Positions 44,901 through 57,200 are shown, counted from the first letter of the stretch. The stretch is DNA of 64,000 bases from Onchocerca volvulus (GCA_000499405.2 HG738137.1:14687661-14751660); one strand, 5' to 3'. Program-made: numbers and translations. Notes: generated by a model not told the origin, from the sequence alone.

Positions 44901-47900
44901 ATCATAGAAATGATTTTTGAAAATTTAAATTAATGCTGAATGATTAATATGTTATTCTAAAGTTTTCTGAAAAATTATACCATAAATGATAATATCATAT
45001 AAATCTTTATCTTAAAATGTGCAATGTGCTTTTCATAATCTAATGATTATGCTGAGATAAGGTAACTTTGTAATACTAACAAAGTGAAATGTTGAAGATG
45101 TTATATGCATTGATGAAACACGTGTCGTGTTGCAAGAAGGAGATTCCGATTACATTCACGCAAATCACGTTAAAGGCGATCCATTCCTAAACGCTTTTAT
45201 TTGTACACAGGTAAAGTTCAGTCATTTAATTTGATTTTCAAAAGAATTTTTCAGATGCGACTTTCTTCACTAATATTGATACATTTTTATAAGATTTTCA
45301 AATGTATATTTCAAAATTCTATTTTCAAAAAAATATTTATGTTTCAAAAATCTATTTTTTTCAAAATTTTCAAAAAAAATTTCTATTGTTCACAAATATA
45401 TCCTAATTAATTCTAATGTTGTTAAAAAATATACTTATTGTTCAAAGATGGCAGGAGATTAATTAAAATTAATTGCTAATTAATTTGAATTAATAGGGAC
45501 CAACGGAAATAACAGTAAATGATTTCTGGATTATGATAATGCAAGAAAAAGTGAGTAATATTATTATGTTATGCAATGTTATTGAAGCAGGCAAGAATAA
45601 ATGCTTTCAGTATTGGCCACAAGAAACTGGCTCATCACTTACATTCGGAGGTTAATTAGTATTATTACTAAGATTTTTTTCATCTTTCTTTTTTCGGCTA
45701 TAGATTAATTAATCTTATTTTTAATCAGTTTACAAAATTAATATGAATATAAGCAGGACTTAATTATCAAGAAAAATATGATTGATTCAACTATTACAAC
45801 TTAATTTTGAAAATATTTACTCTTAATTTCTTTGAAAATATTTTTGGGATTCGATAATATCTTTTTTCTTTTTTTTTGTATATTCAATTCATAAAGTAGA
45901 AATGCAAAAGCTTTAGTTTCTTTTTTTTTTTTCATTTTAATGAAGAAATTTTTACTATTTTCTATTTTATCATCCATCATTCGGAAATATAAAAAATTGA
46001 AAGCAACATTTTGGATAAGTTAGTAGACATTTGTTATTAAGATTATTTTTCTTATGCTTCATGACGCTTTAATGATTTATTCGGTCAGCTGTATCTTGGC
46101 CCTTCATCTTATGATTTTTGTAAGGCCTTTGAAGCCAAAAGTTGCTTCTTATTAGTTATAATATCATTCTGCTGTAATTTTGCGCTTTTAAAAATTTCAT
46201 CTTCCCTCTGAAGAAATTACTTGGTTTCATTCTTTGCATATGACATCAAGTATTGCATATTAAATATTTCTCTGTTTTTCTTTCCGAAATTAATTATTCC
46301 ATTATTTGTAAGTATCGTACAAATATTTCTTTAATAGCATATGTATATTGAAGGTAGAAAATAGATCAATAGATAAATGAATTATTTTGATACATGCTTG
46401 AAAAGTAATTAATCTGTTATAGCAAGTGGCGTAAATAATTAAAAAAACGTAATTGCATGTTTTTGCAGATGTACAAATAATGTGTGCTGAAGTTAATGAA
46501 AACAAGGATACAACCTTTGTATTATCCACATTAGAAGCTGAAAATAAGAATAACCGATTAATTATCAAACATCTGCGATGGAAAGATTGGTATTAATTAC
46601 TTTTTCAAAAAAATTTTTGATTCTAACAAAAGATAAAGAAAAAAAAAACATTTAATGAGCATTTTAATATTTTCTATTAGCGTTTCTATATTTCCCATAA
46701 TTTGAAGTAATTTTTACTTAATTTTAAAATTTATTGGAGGCCTGATAAAGGTGTACCATCAAGTGTACTTGCTCCATTTCGGATTTTAAAAATCGTGCGA
46801 CAATCACTGAATCGCACTACGGTTGTTCATTGTTCAGCAGGTATCGGTCGTACTGGCTGTATAGTTGCTATCGAAATGGGCTTACAACAGATCCTGTCTG
46901 GAAAACCGTTATCACTTATCGAAATGGTTAAACGATTAAGATGTACGATTGTTCTTTTTCTTTCTTTTTTCTTTTGAATTTTAAGTTTTTAAAAAAAAAA
47001 ACTGTTGAAAAAAAGGAATTTTTCCAACAATTTTCGGAATATTTCTGGGAATGAAATAAACATATTTAGTATACTAGCAGTACTAGTAATTAAAACCGTA
47101 ATTAAATTTGGATACTGGTAATGCTAATTATTGTTAAAAATTATAATTTAACTTTAAAGTTGTCAAGTTCAAATTTTGTCATGATTATATATGAGTGTTT
47201 TAAGATAATAATGAAAGATAAATGAATTTTTTTATCAAATTTTTTCGAAAATATAAAAGAATTTAAGGATGAAACGACTTATTATTTAAAAAAAAAAAAA
47301 CTATATGTAAATATGGTAAAATTTCTCACTTAATAAATAAATAAATGCAATAAATTTGACTGCAAATTATTTTTGACAGATGATACAATAAAAAGAAATA
47401 ATTGTCTTCTTCAATCAAAAAAATTGTATATAACCTGTTGAATTATTTTTTAAATTTAATAAATAATTTGAAAGTTAATTACAAAATTAAATCCATTTTT
47501 TTATCGAATAAATTTCTTTAATTGACAAATACTAATAATTATTATTTCAAAATTATTCAATTACTGGCAAATTATTATTATTATTATCCTGTCGCGAAAC
47601 TCGTTTTGTTGGAAAAAGGATGCTTTACGACACTAAAAATTTTAGATACTTTATTAGGTAAAGTACTTTTAATGTAATACGACGTGAGGTGTCGTCTAGT
47701 ATACGCGGATGCAACACACAATAGATAACAAAAAAATCGAAAGACGAAGTATGAAAAAGAAGCGAGGGGGGAAGGCTTCGTGGCGCTGAGTTGATCGTCG
47801 TAAGGTTAACTGTAACTGATGATTTTGGATTGTTGTCTGTTGCTTATATTCCGTTTTTGTGCACGCTCTAGCGCTGTCTGCGTGTCATTAATCTCAAGGA

Positions 47901-50166
47901 TGGAATCGCATCCATCAAAGGGCAACGAATTCGATAATTTCATCATTTCCTGTCGTTGATGTGGTTTGGTCTTTAGAATGAGTAGTTAAATTCCTCATTC
48001 GAGGTCATTATTTCACTTGCAAGAAAAAGTTAGGATAAAACTAATTAGATTTAAACAATATGAGCTTCAAATAGATTCGAAATTACATTTGGACTTTAAT
48101 CCTTACAGTGTTGTAATTAATTACCCAATTTCTCATTAATAATATTTAACATTACATTTAACTTTTTACGAAATAAAATGAGCAATGAAAAGATAGAATT
48201 ATTTTAATTACACTAATATGAATCACCTTTTATTCGGTTATTTCGACATATCCTTTCAAAATTAAAGCTTAAATTTTTGAATAATTTCTATCATATTTTT
48301 CCGTAAAAACTAAAAATTTTACATTTAATTAGCGATGCGTATGAGTGCTATACAAACTGATGAACAACTTGTATATGTTGTACGATGTTTGACAGCATAT
48401 GCTGATGCTTGTGGATTATTGAATTCTAAACCAGAATTGCAAGAGGTATCCCTTCTTTTTTTTTATTTTGTTTTGATATTTTATGTGATAATTGATGTAA
48501 AAGCTTAGACCTAAGTATTTGTCGAGAAATTTTTTTGCATTTTAATAGAAAGATTAATGAGGAAAGTTTTATTGATTGACGGAGATAGAATGAAATCAGA
48601 TAATATCACGATTACAGATGATCGTTTTGCTTATGGTAGAGATGGATTAAATATAGATGAATCGGATTAAAGTGGAGGATATTAAGTAACTTCTGACTCA
48701 ATAATTTCTATTGTAACTACTGTTCAATGTCCGCTAGAAGCTCCTTTTTACAGCGATAATCTTTTGTCTTGTAGTAGGCGATGACTTACAATACATTATA
48801 CAAAGGAATTGATTAGGATAAAGGATAAGAGCTAGACAATGCTCACAATTTTAAACAGTGCACAGAAGCCTTAGTTCTTACAATATTCTAACAATTTATA
48901 AAGGTTTAGACAATGCAGACAAGCTTTAGCAGATCGAAAGGTGAATATACAAAGGCTTTTTGTATCAGACTAAAGGATGAGAAATGGATAAATAATTTAA
49001 TTGACTGAGAAATATTACTAATTTCTGTTATGTATAAAATATCTCGGTTTTTACCGACAATATTTCTTTTTTCTTAGCATTCTATGTCATGATTGATGTA
49101 ACATAGACAAATAGTTAGTTTATGAATATAATGTAGTTGATAATTAACGTAGTAAAAAGTGATGTAGATATAATTTGATTATCCAATGAGTGATTTTTTC
49201 CGTTTTTTTTTTTTTTCTAGAAAGCAGAGAAATTTTCCGATGAATATACTGCTATGTTAGCAAGAAAAACTACAGTATCGACGGTACAGAAGATAATTTT
49301 ACCAGAAACAGAACCAGTTGAGCGAAAGAAAGTAGTTTTACCGGAAGTGGAACCGGTTGAGGAGCAACCAGCGGCAAAAGTAGAAGAGCGACAGGAAGAA
49401 GTATCACAGAAGTCGATACAAGAAATTTTAGAACCGAATGCGACAGGCTTAAAATTGGATCCATCTAAAATGGCACCGAAGCAGGCTCAACCGTTACAAA
49501 CGTTTGGAGACGAGAAGCAAGCACAGAAGATAGCACAGAAGAATGAACCAGTACCATCACCTTCTACTACTCCGGCGGTTCAGAAACCGCAGAAAGCAGC
49601 TGAACCAATACCATCATTTTTTGCTAATCACGTTCAGCAACCACGAAAATCAGCTCCACCGGTATTATCACCTGCTGTGGTTGCCCCGGTACAGCAGAAG
49701 AAACAAACACAGTCTTCAATTGTTCCGATTCAGAAGCCGCAGAAACAAGCACTAATAGCCGGAAAAGAGGATTTGAAAACATCACAAAAGCAAACATTAA
49801 TGGTGCAACAACAGCAACAACAATCACAAATTGTGCAATTGTCACAACAACCTGGAAAGCTTGCACATAAGGTAGATCGAGAATTAAAACAATTAAAATT
49901 ATTGTTGGGATCAGCAGATTTTAAAAATTTATTTTCAAAACCGTTATTACTGGCTGTATCACTATCAAATTCCAAAATTAACACTTATTCAAATATAAGC
50001 ATAATATTATGGTGTTCGTGTTGAAAAAATAGATTCGGATGTCTTCTATTAACAACTGAGACTAATTCAGGTACCACAACCGAAGACAACACAGTTGAAG
50101 CCAGTCCCAATGATAACAGCACAAAATAAAGCACCAAATTATGAGCCAAGCAATACAAAACGGTAA
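41726..50166 (+). CDS. Non-receptor protein tyrosine phosphatase with low-complexity tail
   Basis: Dephosphorylates phosphotyrosine in proteins. Secure exons are 44208-44297, 44601-44724, 45098-45210, 45497-45650, 46469-46589, 46740-46942, 48333-48445, 49221-49871 and 50071-50166 (554 residues, phases consistent). Tentative 5' exons 41726-41780 and 41952-42151 keep frame and add a Lys/Arg/Glu-rich 85 residues, giving 639. Catalytic-domain marks in order: NRYKDVICIDETRV, DYIHANHV (DYINAN in most PTPs), TQGPTEITVNDFW, QYWP, the WPD loop in KDWPDKGVP, the active-site loop HCSAGIGRTG (nucleophile Cys near 317, Arg near 323) and AIQTDEQLVYV. All key residues are present, so it should be active. 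After the domain comes about 250 residues rich in Gln, Pro, Lys and Ala. There is no signal or membrane segment, so it is cytosolic. It resembles the expanded nematode single-domain PTPs. Several acceptors are weak (GTTGAAG, TATTGGAG). Confidence 0.88.
41898..41941. repeat. Poly(A) tract before a tentative phosphatase exon
   Basis: An uninterrupted run of about 44 A ends ten bases before the proposed acceptor at 41951. It leaves no polypyrimidine tract, one reason this exon is tentative. Confidence 0.95.
42482..42720 (+). repeat. Helitron-like dispersed repeat, copy 3
   Basis: It starts with CTAGCTGGACCCAACGCTTC, then TCTATATAAATAAAAATG, and continues with the shared block (TTTGAAATTTTGACACAGCG, GCATTCGAATACG). 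It lies in the second phosphatase intron of the model. The sequence up to about 43810 is less AT-rich than the surroundings and is framed by inverted copies 4 and 5, suggesting one composite insertion. Confidence 0.7.
42721..43324. mobile_element. Interior of a composite repeat insertion
   Basis: About 600 bases with clearly higher G+C than the flanks, between copy 3 and the inverted copy 4. Two overlapping + frames (43008-43208 and 43024-43296) are open for 66 and 90 codons; the longer has clustered cysteines (NCCCCW) but no recognised transposase, Rep/helicase or reverse-transcriptase motif. It is probably non-autonomous filler. Confidence 0.4.
43325..43475 (-). repeat. Helitron-like dispersed repeat, copy 4 (inverted)
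   Basis: On the minus strand the block reads GACGCAACGTTTCAAGTTTT, GATTTGAAACTTTG, GCATTCGAATGGGCGC, matching copies 1 to 3 in order. It is flanked by TGTGACAGGTAA at 43318. Confidence 0.7.
43605..43730 (-). repeat. Helitron-like dispersed repeat, copy 5 (inverted)
   Basis: On the minus strand it reads ACACAACGTTCAAGTTCTTT, GCGATTAATTTGAAAT, GCATTCGCATGTGTTT. It is more diverged than copy 4 and lies about 150 bases beyond it in the same orientation. Confidence 0.65.
47590..47960. mobile_element. GC-rich intronic block, possible LTR fragment
   Basis: A sharp rise in G+C begins at TGTCGCGAAACTCG inside a phosphatase intron and runs about 370 bases, with words such as GACGTGAGGTGTCGTC and CGTGGCGCTGAG. 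The TG start after a TTATTATTATTATCC run and the base composition recall a solo LTR. No matching second copy, primer-binding site or clean target duplication is seen, so this is only a suggestion. Confidence 0.3.
48583..48824 (+). repeat. Dispersed 250-bp repeat, copy 1
   Basis: About 240 bases match 55791-56057 in reverse orientation. Shared blocks are GATTAAATATAGATGAATCG versus GATTGAATATAGATGAATCG, CTACTGTTCAATGTCCGCTA, GATAATCTTTTGTCTTGTAG and TACAAAGGAATTGATTA. This copy sits in a phosphatase intron. A short frame FAYGRDGLNIDESD then stop is kept in both copies. Confidence 0.9.
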
Positions 50167-50879
50167 AAAAAAGGGACGATTAATAGCTATAATGAATTGA
50201 TAATGATAAATTACATTAAATTTATGAGAAATTATTATTAAGGAATCAAATAAATCATTAAGTAAAGTTACAATTATTTGTAATGTATTAAATAATTACA
50301 TCGCAAAATGAATTTTGCTCAAAATTTGAAGCAAAACATCTAATCAATTTATAATATCTTTCCTCAACGAAAATCATTCTGTTATTTATTTCCAGCAGGA
50401 AAGCATTATTTGAGTCGAATTATGCTCTTATATTAATGATTAAGTTTATATATTGAAACTGAAAATATTAGGACAATAATTTAAATGTTATTTTATTTAT
50501 TAATTGGTCAAGTTTATTAATTAATCAGAATAATTTTATTATTTCTAGCTTGCTATATCTTGCAAATTTAATAAATAATGCAACAGTTAATGAATAAATG
50601 TTTTAATGAATAACTTTCCCATCCAGTTAATAAATAAATGTTTTCGAACAACAATTTCAGCTAATTATTAAATAAAATCTAATCAAAAAAAAGCGGGAAA
50701 ACTGATCAATAGTATCAACCTAGTGATTAATCAATAGGATTCACTTACTTAGCAAATATCAATTAGTCAAAAAACGCTAAATAACTATCAATTAAATATG
50801 AAATGCCAATTCATCAAATGGTAAGTACTGTAGGATAAACAAAAACTGGTAAAGCTCAGAAAGCGCGTATTTTCAAATA

Positions 50880-51065
50880 TGCCAACAAGTCGGTGAACAT
50901 GTTTTCCTCCAAAACACCAAAAAAAGGACAAACATGTTTCCGCTAAAACGATAATCAGATTCATCACCAAAATGTGAACATATTTCATAACAATGGATAA
51001 ATATGTTATCCGCCGAAATGATGGGCATGATTGCCGCCAAAATGCTCGCTTTAATATGTAAACGA
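50880..51065. repeat. Degenerate minisatellite-like repeat
   Basis: Units built around AACATGTTTTCC..CCAAAAC, AACATGTTTCCGCTAAAACG, AACATATTTCATAACAATGG, ATATGTTATCCGCCGAAATG and ATGATTGCCGCCAAAATG recur at about 30 to 50 base spacing. Each pairs an ATGTT word with a CCgCcAAAATG word. Confidence 0.5.
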
Positions 51066-51515
51066 GAAAAGGTCAACCAACCACAAGGTTTCGCTGAAAT
51101 GAGCGAGGAAGATCAGACAAATGTGATTTCTTTGTTTTAAAGGAAATAATGTGTAACTGTTGATGGTTGTAAAAAAGAAAAAAAAAATTTATTTCAAAAT
51201 GACTCCGTTTATGGCTATGTTAAATGCATTAACCTCTGTTTCATACTGTTGTGAATCATACCATAAAAGCGCTATCTCATGCGCTAACAAAGAAAAGTTT
51301 TTTAATGTTACGGAGATGCTCCTTTATGCATCATTTTTAAAGGAAGCTAATTAAGGATGCGGTTGGTTCCTTCATCTGGGTTATTCAAATTTCTTCTTAA
51401 TAATGTCTTTTTCCTCATTTCTTATATTACTAAATCGTTATTTAGATTGTTTTATTGATAAATTTGATTTGTAATTGTTCGCATGTCATTGTGTTATCTA
51501 AATTTCTGTAATAAA

Positions 51516-51537
51516 GGTTTAATTACCCAAGTTTGAG
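51516..51537 (+). other. Exact genomic copy of the SL1 spliced leader
   Basis: The 22 bases from GGTTTAATTACCCAAG to the end GTTTGAG are identical to the nematode SL1 leader as established for filarial, Ascaris and Caenorhabditis species. In an SL RNA gene the leader is followed directly by a GT splice donor and the Sm-site body. Here the next bases are ATACCGCGAA, so this is not a functional SL RNA gene. The most likely origin is reverse transcription and insertion of a trans-spliced mRNA. Confidence 0.9.
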
Positions 51538-53123
51538 ATACCGCGAAATATTCGATAACAATACGATAAAATTTATCAATAATAAGAACCCTTATTATTG
51601 TCACGATTAAGAAGACCGGCGACACAAGGCAGAAACTTAAAGATCAGGAAGAAGGAAAGATCCGGGAAGGATATGTAAGGATCGGACTTTGGAGAAGAAT
51701 AATTTTAGTCTAGCGAATTCTCGGATAGAAATTCTTGGCTAAACATATCAATTTCTACAATAATCGACAGTTTCAACAAAAATCAATCGACAATCTTGGA
51801 CAACTAATCTGTTTTATTAGCAACAAAGGAAAAGTAATCCTGTGATCAGTTATTTTGGATATTCTTCAACAATTGTTTGTATTATTCAGGAAGAAAAAAT
51901 CCTCCATTTTGTTGCATTTAGAAGTGAGAAAAACTACATTTACATATTATTTACATTAATAAATATTCCATTGTTTACTTTTACTCCTTTCTCATTTATT
52001 ACAAGTTTTGTAAGGAATGGATTTTTTAAATTTTAATTTTTTTTCTAAAATTTTAACTGTGAAAAGTTATTAATAATTAGCATTTTATGTATTTATTTTT
52101 TTAGGGAATTTTGTATCTATATTTGAGAAAAAATTGTATTAGGTAAAAATTATTTTTAAAATTGTATTAAAAATTTGCTACATATTTATGAAGTAATTCT
52201 TCTTTAATTAATTGAGATTATTGATAAAATTTGTTATTTTTATAATTGTTCAATTTCGGAATTAATCTGGTAGTAAAATATAGTTGATTACTGTAGAATC
52301 TCAATGATGTATTACCGAGTAAATAATACAACTTGAAATATTAAACGGTAAAGTATTCATTTCATTTGATATTAGATCGTATTTTTCCGGATTAAAAAAT
52401 ATTCATTATTTTTTTTAAATTTGATTTAAATATTGATTCTGTTTATGCAAGACGTGGGTAATTCTTTCAAATTGAACAGACTATATTTTTGGTGAATTTT
52501 CAGATTACAATTGTGGCAAGCAAGAAAATGGATGACATGATAATGTTTATCGTTTTGTATTTAATTAATTAGAAGAAAGTATTGATTGTTTAAATTCGAA
52601 TATTAAAATATTAGTATTTTTGATGCGAGAATATCGAATACTAATTACTTCGATAATTTAACAATGTAAATATTTTTTGCAGGGTAAACATGGAAAATTA
52701 ATTGGGTTTTTATGATTGCTTATACGTACATAAAAATTTATCATATCAATAAAATTTGATAATTTTAATGTAAACATATCATATCGATAAAGATATTTAA
52801 ATCTGTAGAAGTGGCCAATCATCATTAGATGGAATGGAATGAATCATTTCTCACCAAATATTATTCATGTTTCTTATCTTCAAACATTCGATGGAACTAA
52901 TCTCAAATTGATTAGTTAATTGCGGATAAGTTTTACAGCTAGCATCTTTTTTTTTTTTTGAATTTATCATTTATTTAAAAAAAAAAAGCAGTTATTGAAT
53001 TTAATATAATCTAGTACTTCTTAAAATCTAATGCAGTAATTGAAAAACAAATATATTTTCGAATAATATCGGAAATGTTACGAAATAAAAACAAAATCTC
53101 ATGAATAATACCTAAATGTAAAA

Positions 53124-53124
<1 letters not shown>

Positions 53125-53219
<95 letters not shown>

Positions 53220-53225
53220 AAAAAA
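53125..53225. repeat. Poly(A) tract of about 100 bases
   Basis: Almost pure A with single C (53176) and G (53218) interruptions; the longest homopolymer in the window. Confidence 0.95.
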
Positions 53226-54247
53226 GAATGTTCGAATACGAAATCTTTCTGAGTATTATTTTAATCAGATCGTTTCATTATCTGGCATATTTGTACTTCG
53301 TACCCTTTATTTGCATTGGCCAGCTTTCATATATTGCCTTGGCTTGTGCATTATGCTAATTATGATGTTTGTGACTATTACTGATAATATATTGACTTCA
53401 TTAGGTTGATTTCGTGAAGCAAAAAAATCGATCGACCAATGGACATCAACTTTTTCATGGATTGATTTAACTCGATTTAGCTATTTTGACTCTATTAAAC
53501 GGTATTTTCCTTTTATCCGTCCTTTCATATTCTTTGATTTATTTACGAACTAGATGTAAATTAACGTTTGTTTAACCAACCAATAGTATTGAACATTGAA
53601 TATTATTCAAATGAATATTATAAAATGTTTGATTTCTTTCTTTTTTTGGAACTGAGTACTATTTTTGCAATTATTGTATAATAGTAATTTATTCAAATTG
53701 AAGTATTTTTAAAAATTATATATGCATGCATTTTGGTAGCACTTGTAAAGTATTTGTATTAGCCAACAGTAATTAACGTAAATTAATCTAATTTGCTTTC
53801 TTTTTTTACCTCAAAATTTTATCAAATATTTATATTTAAAATTATGTACATTATGCATTGTCATTTTCTACAATTATTCAATAATGATTCAATTTGTTGA
53901 ACAGAATAAAAAAGACATGAAAGAGAAATTAATTTATATTTTGAAAACAGTAAAATATCAAATCTAATGATACTGCAAGTTTTCCAGCCTCATAAATTTT
54001 TAAGGTTTGGAAATCAATTAAATTTGTACTTCGGTTTTTTTTTTTTATTGAGAAAAAATTGTGATCATGACATCATTTATTTTTTTTTTGCTTATTTATT
54101 TATTCAAATATTTATAGATTACTGAATTACAATTTTTCAAAAGTATTAATACATGAAATTATCAGTATGCTATTTACATGGTTTTTTTATATGCTTGATG
54201 TCCACCTTATCATTTTCTTATTCTTTCATGAAATTAGGAATAAAATT

Positions 54248-57200
54248 TTATGATTGAAATTCTGATTCGAGTTCGTTAATAAGATTGTTTGCTGTAGCAT
54301 CGTTCTTTGATATCAATGATGAATTTTCTCTATCACTGATGATATTAATCGGATCATCATGTTTATCATGTTGATTGTCGCAGTTTTCTTTCAGTTCCTT
54401 CCTTTGTCTTTTATTTTGCACATCTGAAAAAGATAGAATTTTCAGTCGTGTAAGATTTTCTTCAAATTTCAATTAAATTTTGACTAATTGAAGTATTCGA
54501 ATTAAAATATATTACTATGAAAGAGAGAAACATAAAAATCATCGATCTCTTCACAAAAAAAAAGAAACATGAATAAATGCAATTGTTCCACTTTAATCTT
54601 CAATGATTTAAATTAACATTAGAGATAAATAACTGATTTTTTAGGAACTGGTATTCATTGATTGAAATTCATTTGATTTTCTAACTACTATTTGATAATT
54701 CAATCTAGCAATTTTTTGTATTTCTTTTAAATCGTTTTATGTCTTATTTTTCCATCAATTTATTCTTTTGATCATAACAAAATTTTTTAATTGTCTAATT
54801 CATTCATTTCATTACAAATTAATTATCAGTTTGAATTATCGCTTGATTGATAAAATGTATTTTACTAATCATTAATAATGTAGCAAACTGTTGGAAACTT
54901 CATTGAAATAACAATTAAATTTTTATCAACTTGTTTCTACTGCTTGTTTAGCGTAAGCATCAGAAATTTTAGATCTTTGCAGAAAATATATGAAATGAAT
55001 AATTTCACTAATCCATTGGAATAATTACAATAATTTCATATCGATTATTATAGCATATTAGAAAATTGTAAAAACAATCATGAAATGTCATGTCAATCCC
55101 AGTAATTAATAGTTGTAATAATTGCATAAATTAAATGCATACCAAATTTAGTATTTATATTTGCAGGAATTTCTGTTATTATCATAAAACTATTGATTTA
55201 TTTATGATATTTATTAATTTTTTGCATTTTTTTTCAATAAAATAATAACGATAATAATATAAATGTTTTTTGATTATTAATCGATTTTAAAAGATATGAA
55301 ATTTAAAACATTCGCAAAATTGCTTACTTTCTGGAAGCATACCAATATAGAGACATCGTTTCATTCGACAACTACGACATATTTTACGGTAACCAGTAGC
55401 TGAAAATGAAGAAGAAACTTTAGAATGAGAAATCTTCAACCATATGCACATATTATACGACGATTTCAAATTTCTATTTTAATTTTTGAGTTTATTTTAT
55501 AGAATATATAAGAAAAAAATCAATTGCAAAATTATTTTAGAATGGAAAGAATAAAATTTTTCTCATGATTTCATCTTGAAAATTTTATCAGATAATCAAT
55601 CATCATCAATATACATACCGTAACTTAATTTTATATCACAACGCTGTGATCGTTTACAAGTATAATTCTTTTCGTCGCTTACTGTTCGTCTGAAATAATC
55701 ATTGATATACTACATTGAATTGGTTTTATCATGATAAATTTCTAAATGAGTAGTCGTCTTTTTAAAATTGCAAGCATTGTCTATCTCTTACCTTTTATTT
55801 TAATCAATTCCTTTGTATTATTTATTGTAAGTCACCGTCTACAAGACAAAAGATTATCGCCATAAAAAGCACTTCTAGCGGACATTGAACAGTAGTCACA
55901 ATGCAAATTACTGAATCAGTAGTAATTAACTCAGTAATCACTCAAATTCACTCGACAATCACTATCCTCCTCTTAATCCGATTCATCTATATTCAATCCA
56001 TCTCTACCATAAGCAAAACGATTAATCATGATATTATCTGATTTCAAATTCTATCTCATAACGTAAAATTAACGTATCGCTTCTGTTCGCAATATATGCA
56101 TTGTTAATTTCTAGCACAGTAAAACTTGTAATATTTAAAGCAGCATTTCGAATAAATGAAATACTAAAATGTGTTTTTCTTCATTTGTGCCAAGGCAAAT
56201 AAATTTTGAAATATTTTGAAATTTTTCGTAAAATTTGGAATTCTTGCATTAGCGAAAAAAAAAAATGAATTGACCGGAAAAATGCAGCACATGCAGCGCA
56301 TGTTTTAGCACCAAAATGTAATCCATTGGAAGTAGCAGCAAGGCAAACTTGACATAGTTGTGCACCAGGTGTTTTCCGTATTGCTGTCGAAGGTATGGTT
56401 CCAGGTATCGATTGTTGTGGTATTGATAATGCTGGTATAGTATTCGATGTATCAAATGATAGTAACGAGTAGCTGAAAATTTTTCAAATAATCTAAATGA
56501 ATGCATTGAAATTTAATTTTTGTTTATTCGAAATGATAATATCTTATCATTCTTTACCATATCATGCTAGCAATTGAATATATTACTTTATCACTCTTAT
56601 TTTTTACCACAATTATCACTAAAAGAAAAAAATTGTTGAAAAATGATTAAACGAATGATCAATAGTAATCAAATTGATTTCCGAAATGCTAATGATAACC
56701 ATTGAATTAAAAGCTGGAATTTTTATAGATAAAAAATGATACAAAAGTTGGTTTAAAATAATGATCTAAAAAACTAATGGAGAATAATTTAGGCCGAAAA
56801 AGATAGAAAAGTTTTTGAGAATAATGGTATTTATTTATTTATTTTTTTGCTTTGAATTGCTGATGGAAAGATTAAATTTTCTTCTAATCATATAAATATA
56901 TTTAGAATTGAAATTTCTATCTTTTTGGATATTAAATGTTAAAATTTACAATTCAGTAATGTACTTTCGTATTGCAGTTTTTGCAAAAGATAACGATGAT
57001 ATCGTAATTTAAAGAAAAATGTGGATTTAACTGGAAATCGGAGCATATCTAATGAAAAGAAAAGTTTGAAAAATGCTGCTTTGTGTAAGTCAAATAGGAA
57101 AGCGAAAAGTAGAAATGGAAATATTGATTGTTTTGTTGAAATGATAGAAACAGTAAAGTATGAATATTTCTTTACACATTTGACAAAATGAAATGCAAGA

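Larger units (their letters stand above)
51516..53225 (+). pseudogene. Possible retrocopy of a trans-spliced mRNA
   Basis: The segment starts with the SL1 leader, has a signal-like AATAAA at about 53086, and ends about 35 bases later in a poly(A) tract (53125-53225). No intact coding frame is left. The stretch 51608-51705 can be read as charged, protein-like sequence (KKTGDTRQKLKDQEEGK) before a stop. Leader at one end and poly(A) at the other is the pattern of a processed retrocopy, but the 1.7 kb between could also be unrelated; no target-site duplication was recognised. Confidence 0.35.
50167..54247. other. Intergenic region between phosphatase and nuclear-receptor genes
   Basis: The two genes converge here. 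An AATAAA-like signal is at about 50248 downstream of the phosphatase stop. A degenerate repeat lies at 50880-51065, an exact SL1 leader copy at 51516, a moderately GC-rich patch at 51600-51720, and a poly(A) tract of about 100 bases at 53125. A membrane-like frame at 53260-53410 has no splice context and is not called. Confidence 0.6.

Noticed and set aside
46302..46568. Minus-strand frame of 88 codons
   Set aside because: Antisense to a phosphatase exon (46469-46589) and intron; no splice or family support.
49270..49984. Open frames on the minus strand and in other phases across the phosphatase tail
   Set aside because: They are shadows of the Gln/Pro-rich exon; the + frame joins both neighbouring exons in phase.
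51516..51640. SL RNA gene
   Set aside because: The leader is exact, but the base after it is A, not the GT donor, and no Sm-site body follows; no 5S rRNA is nearby.
53228..53415. Small membrane protein frames after the poly(A) tract
   Set aside because: Frames of about 44-50 codons are broken by stops in every phase, and no start with splice support is present.
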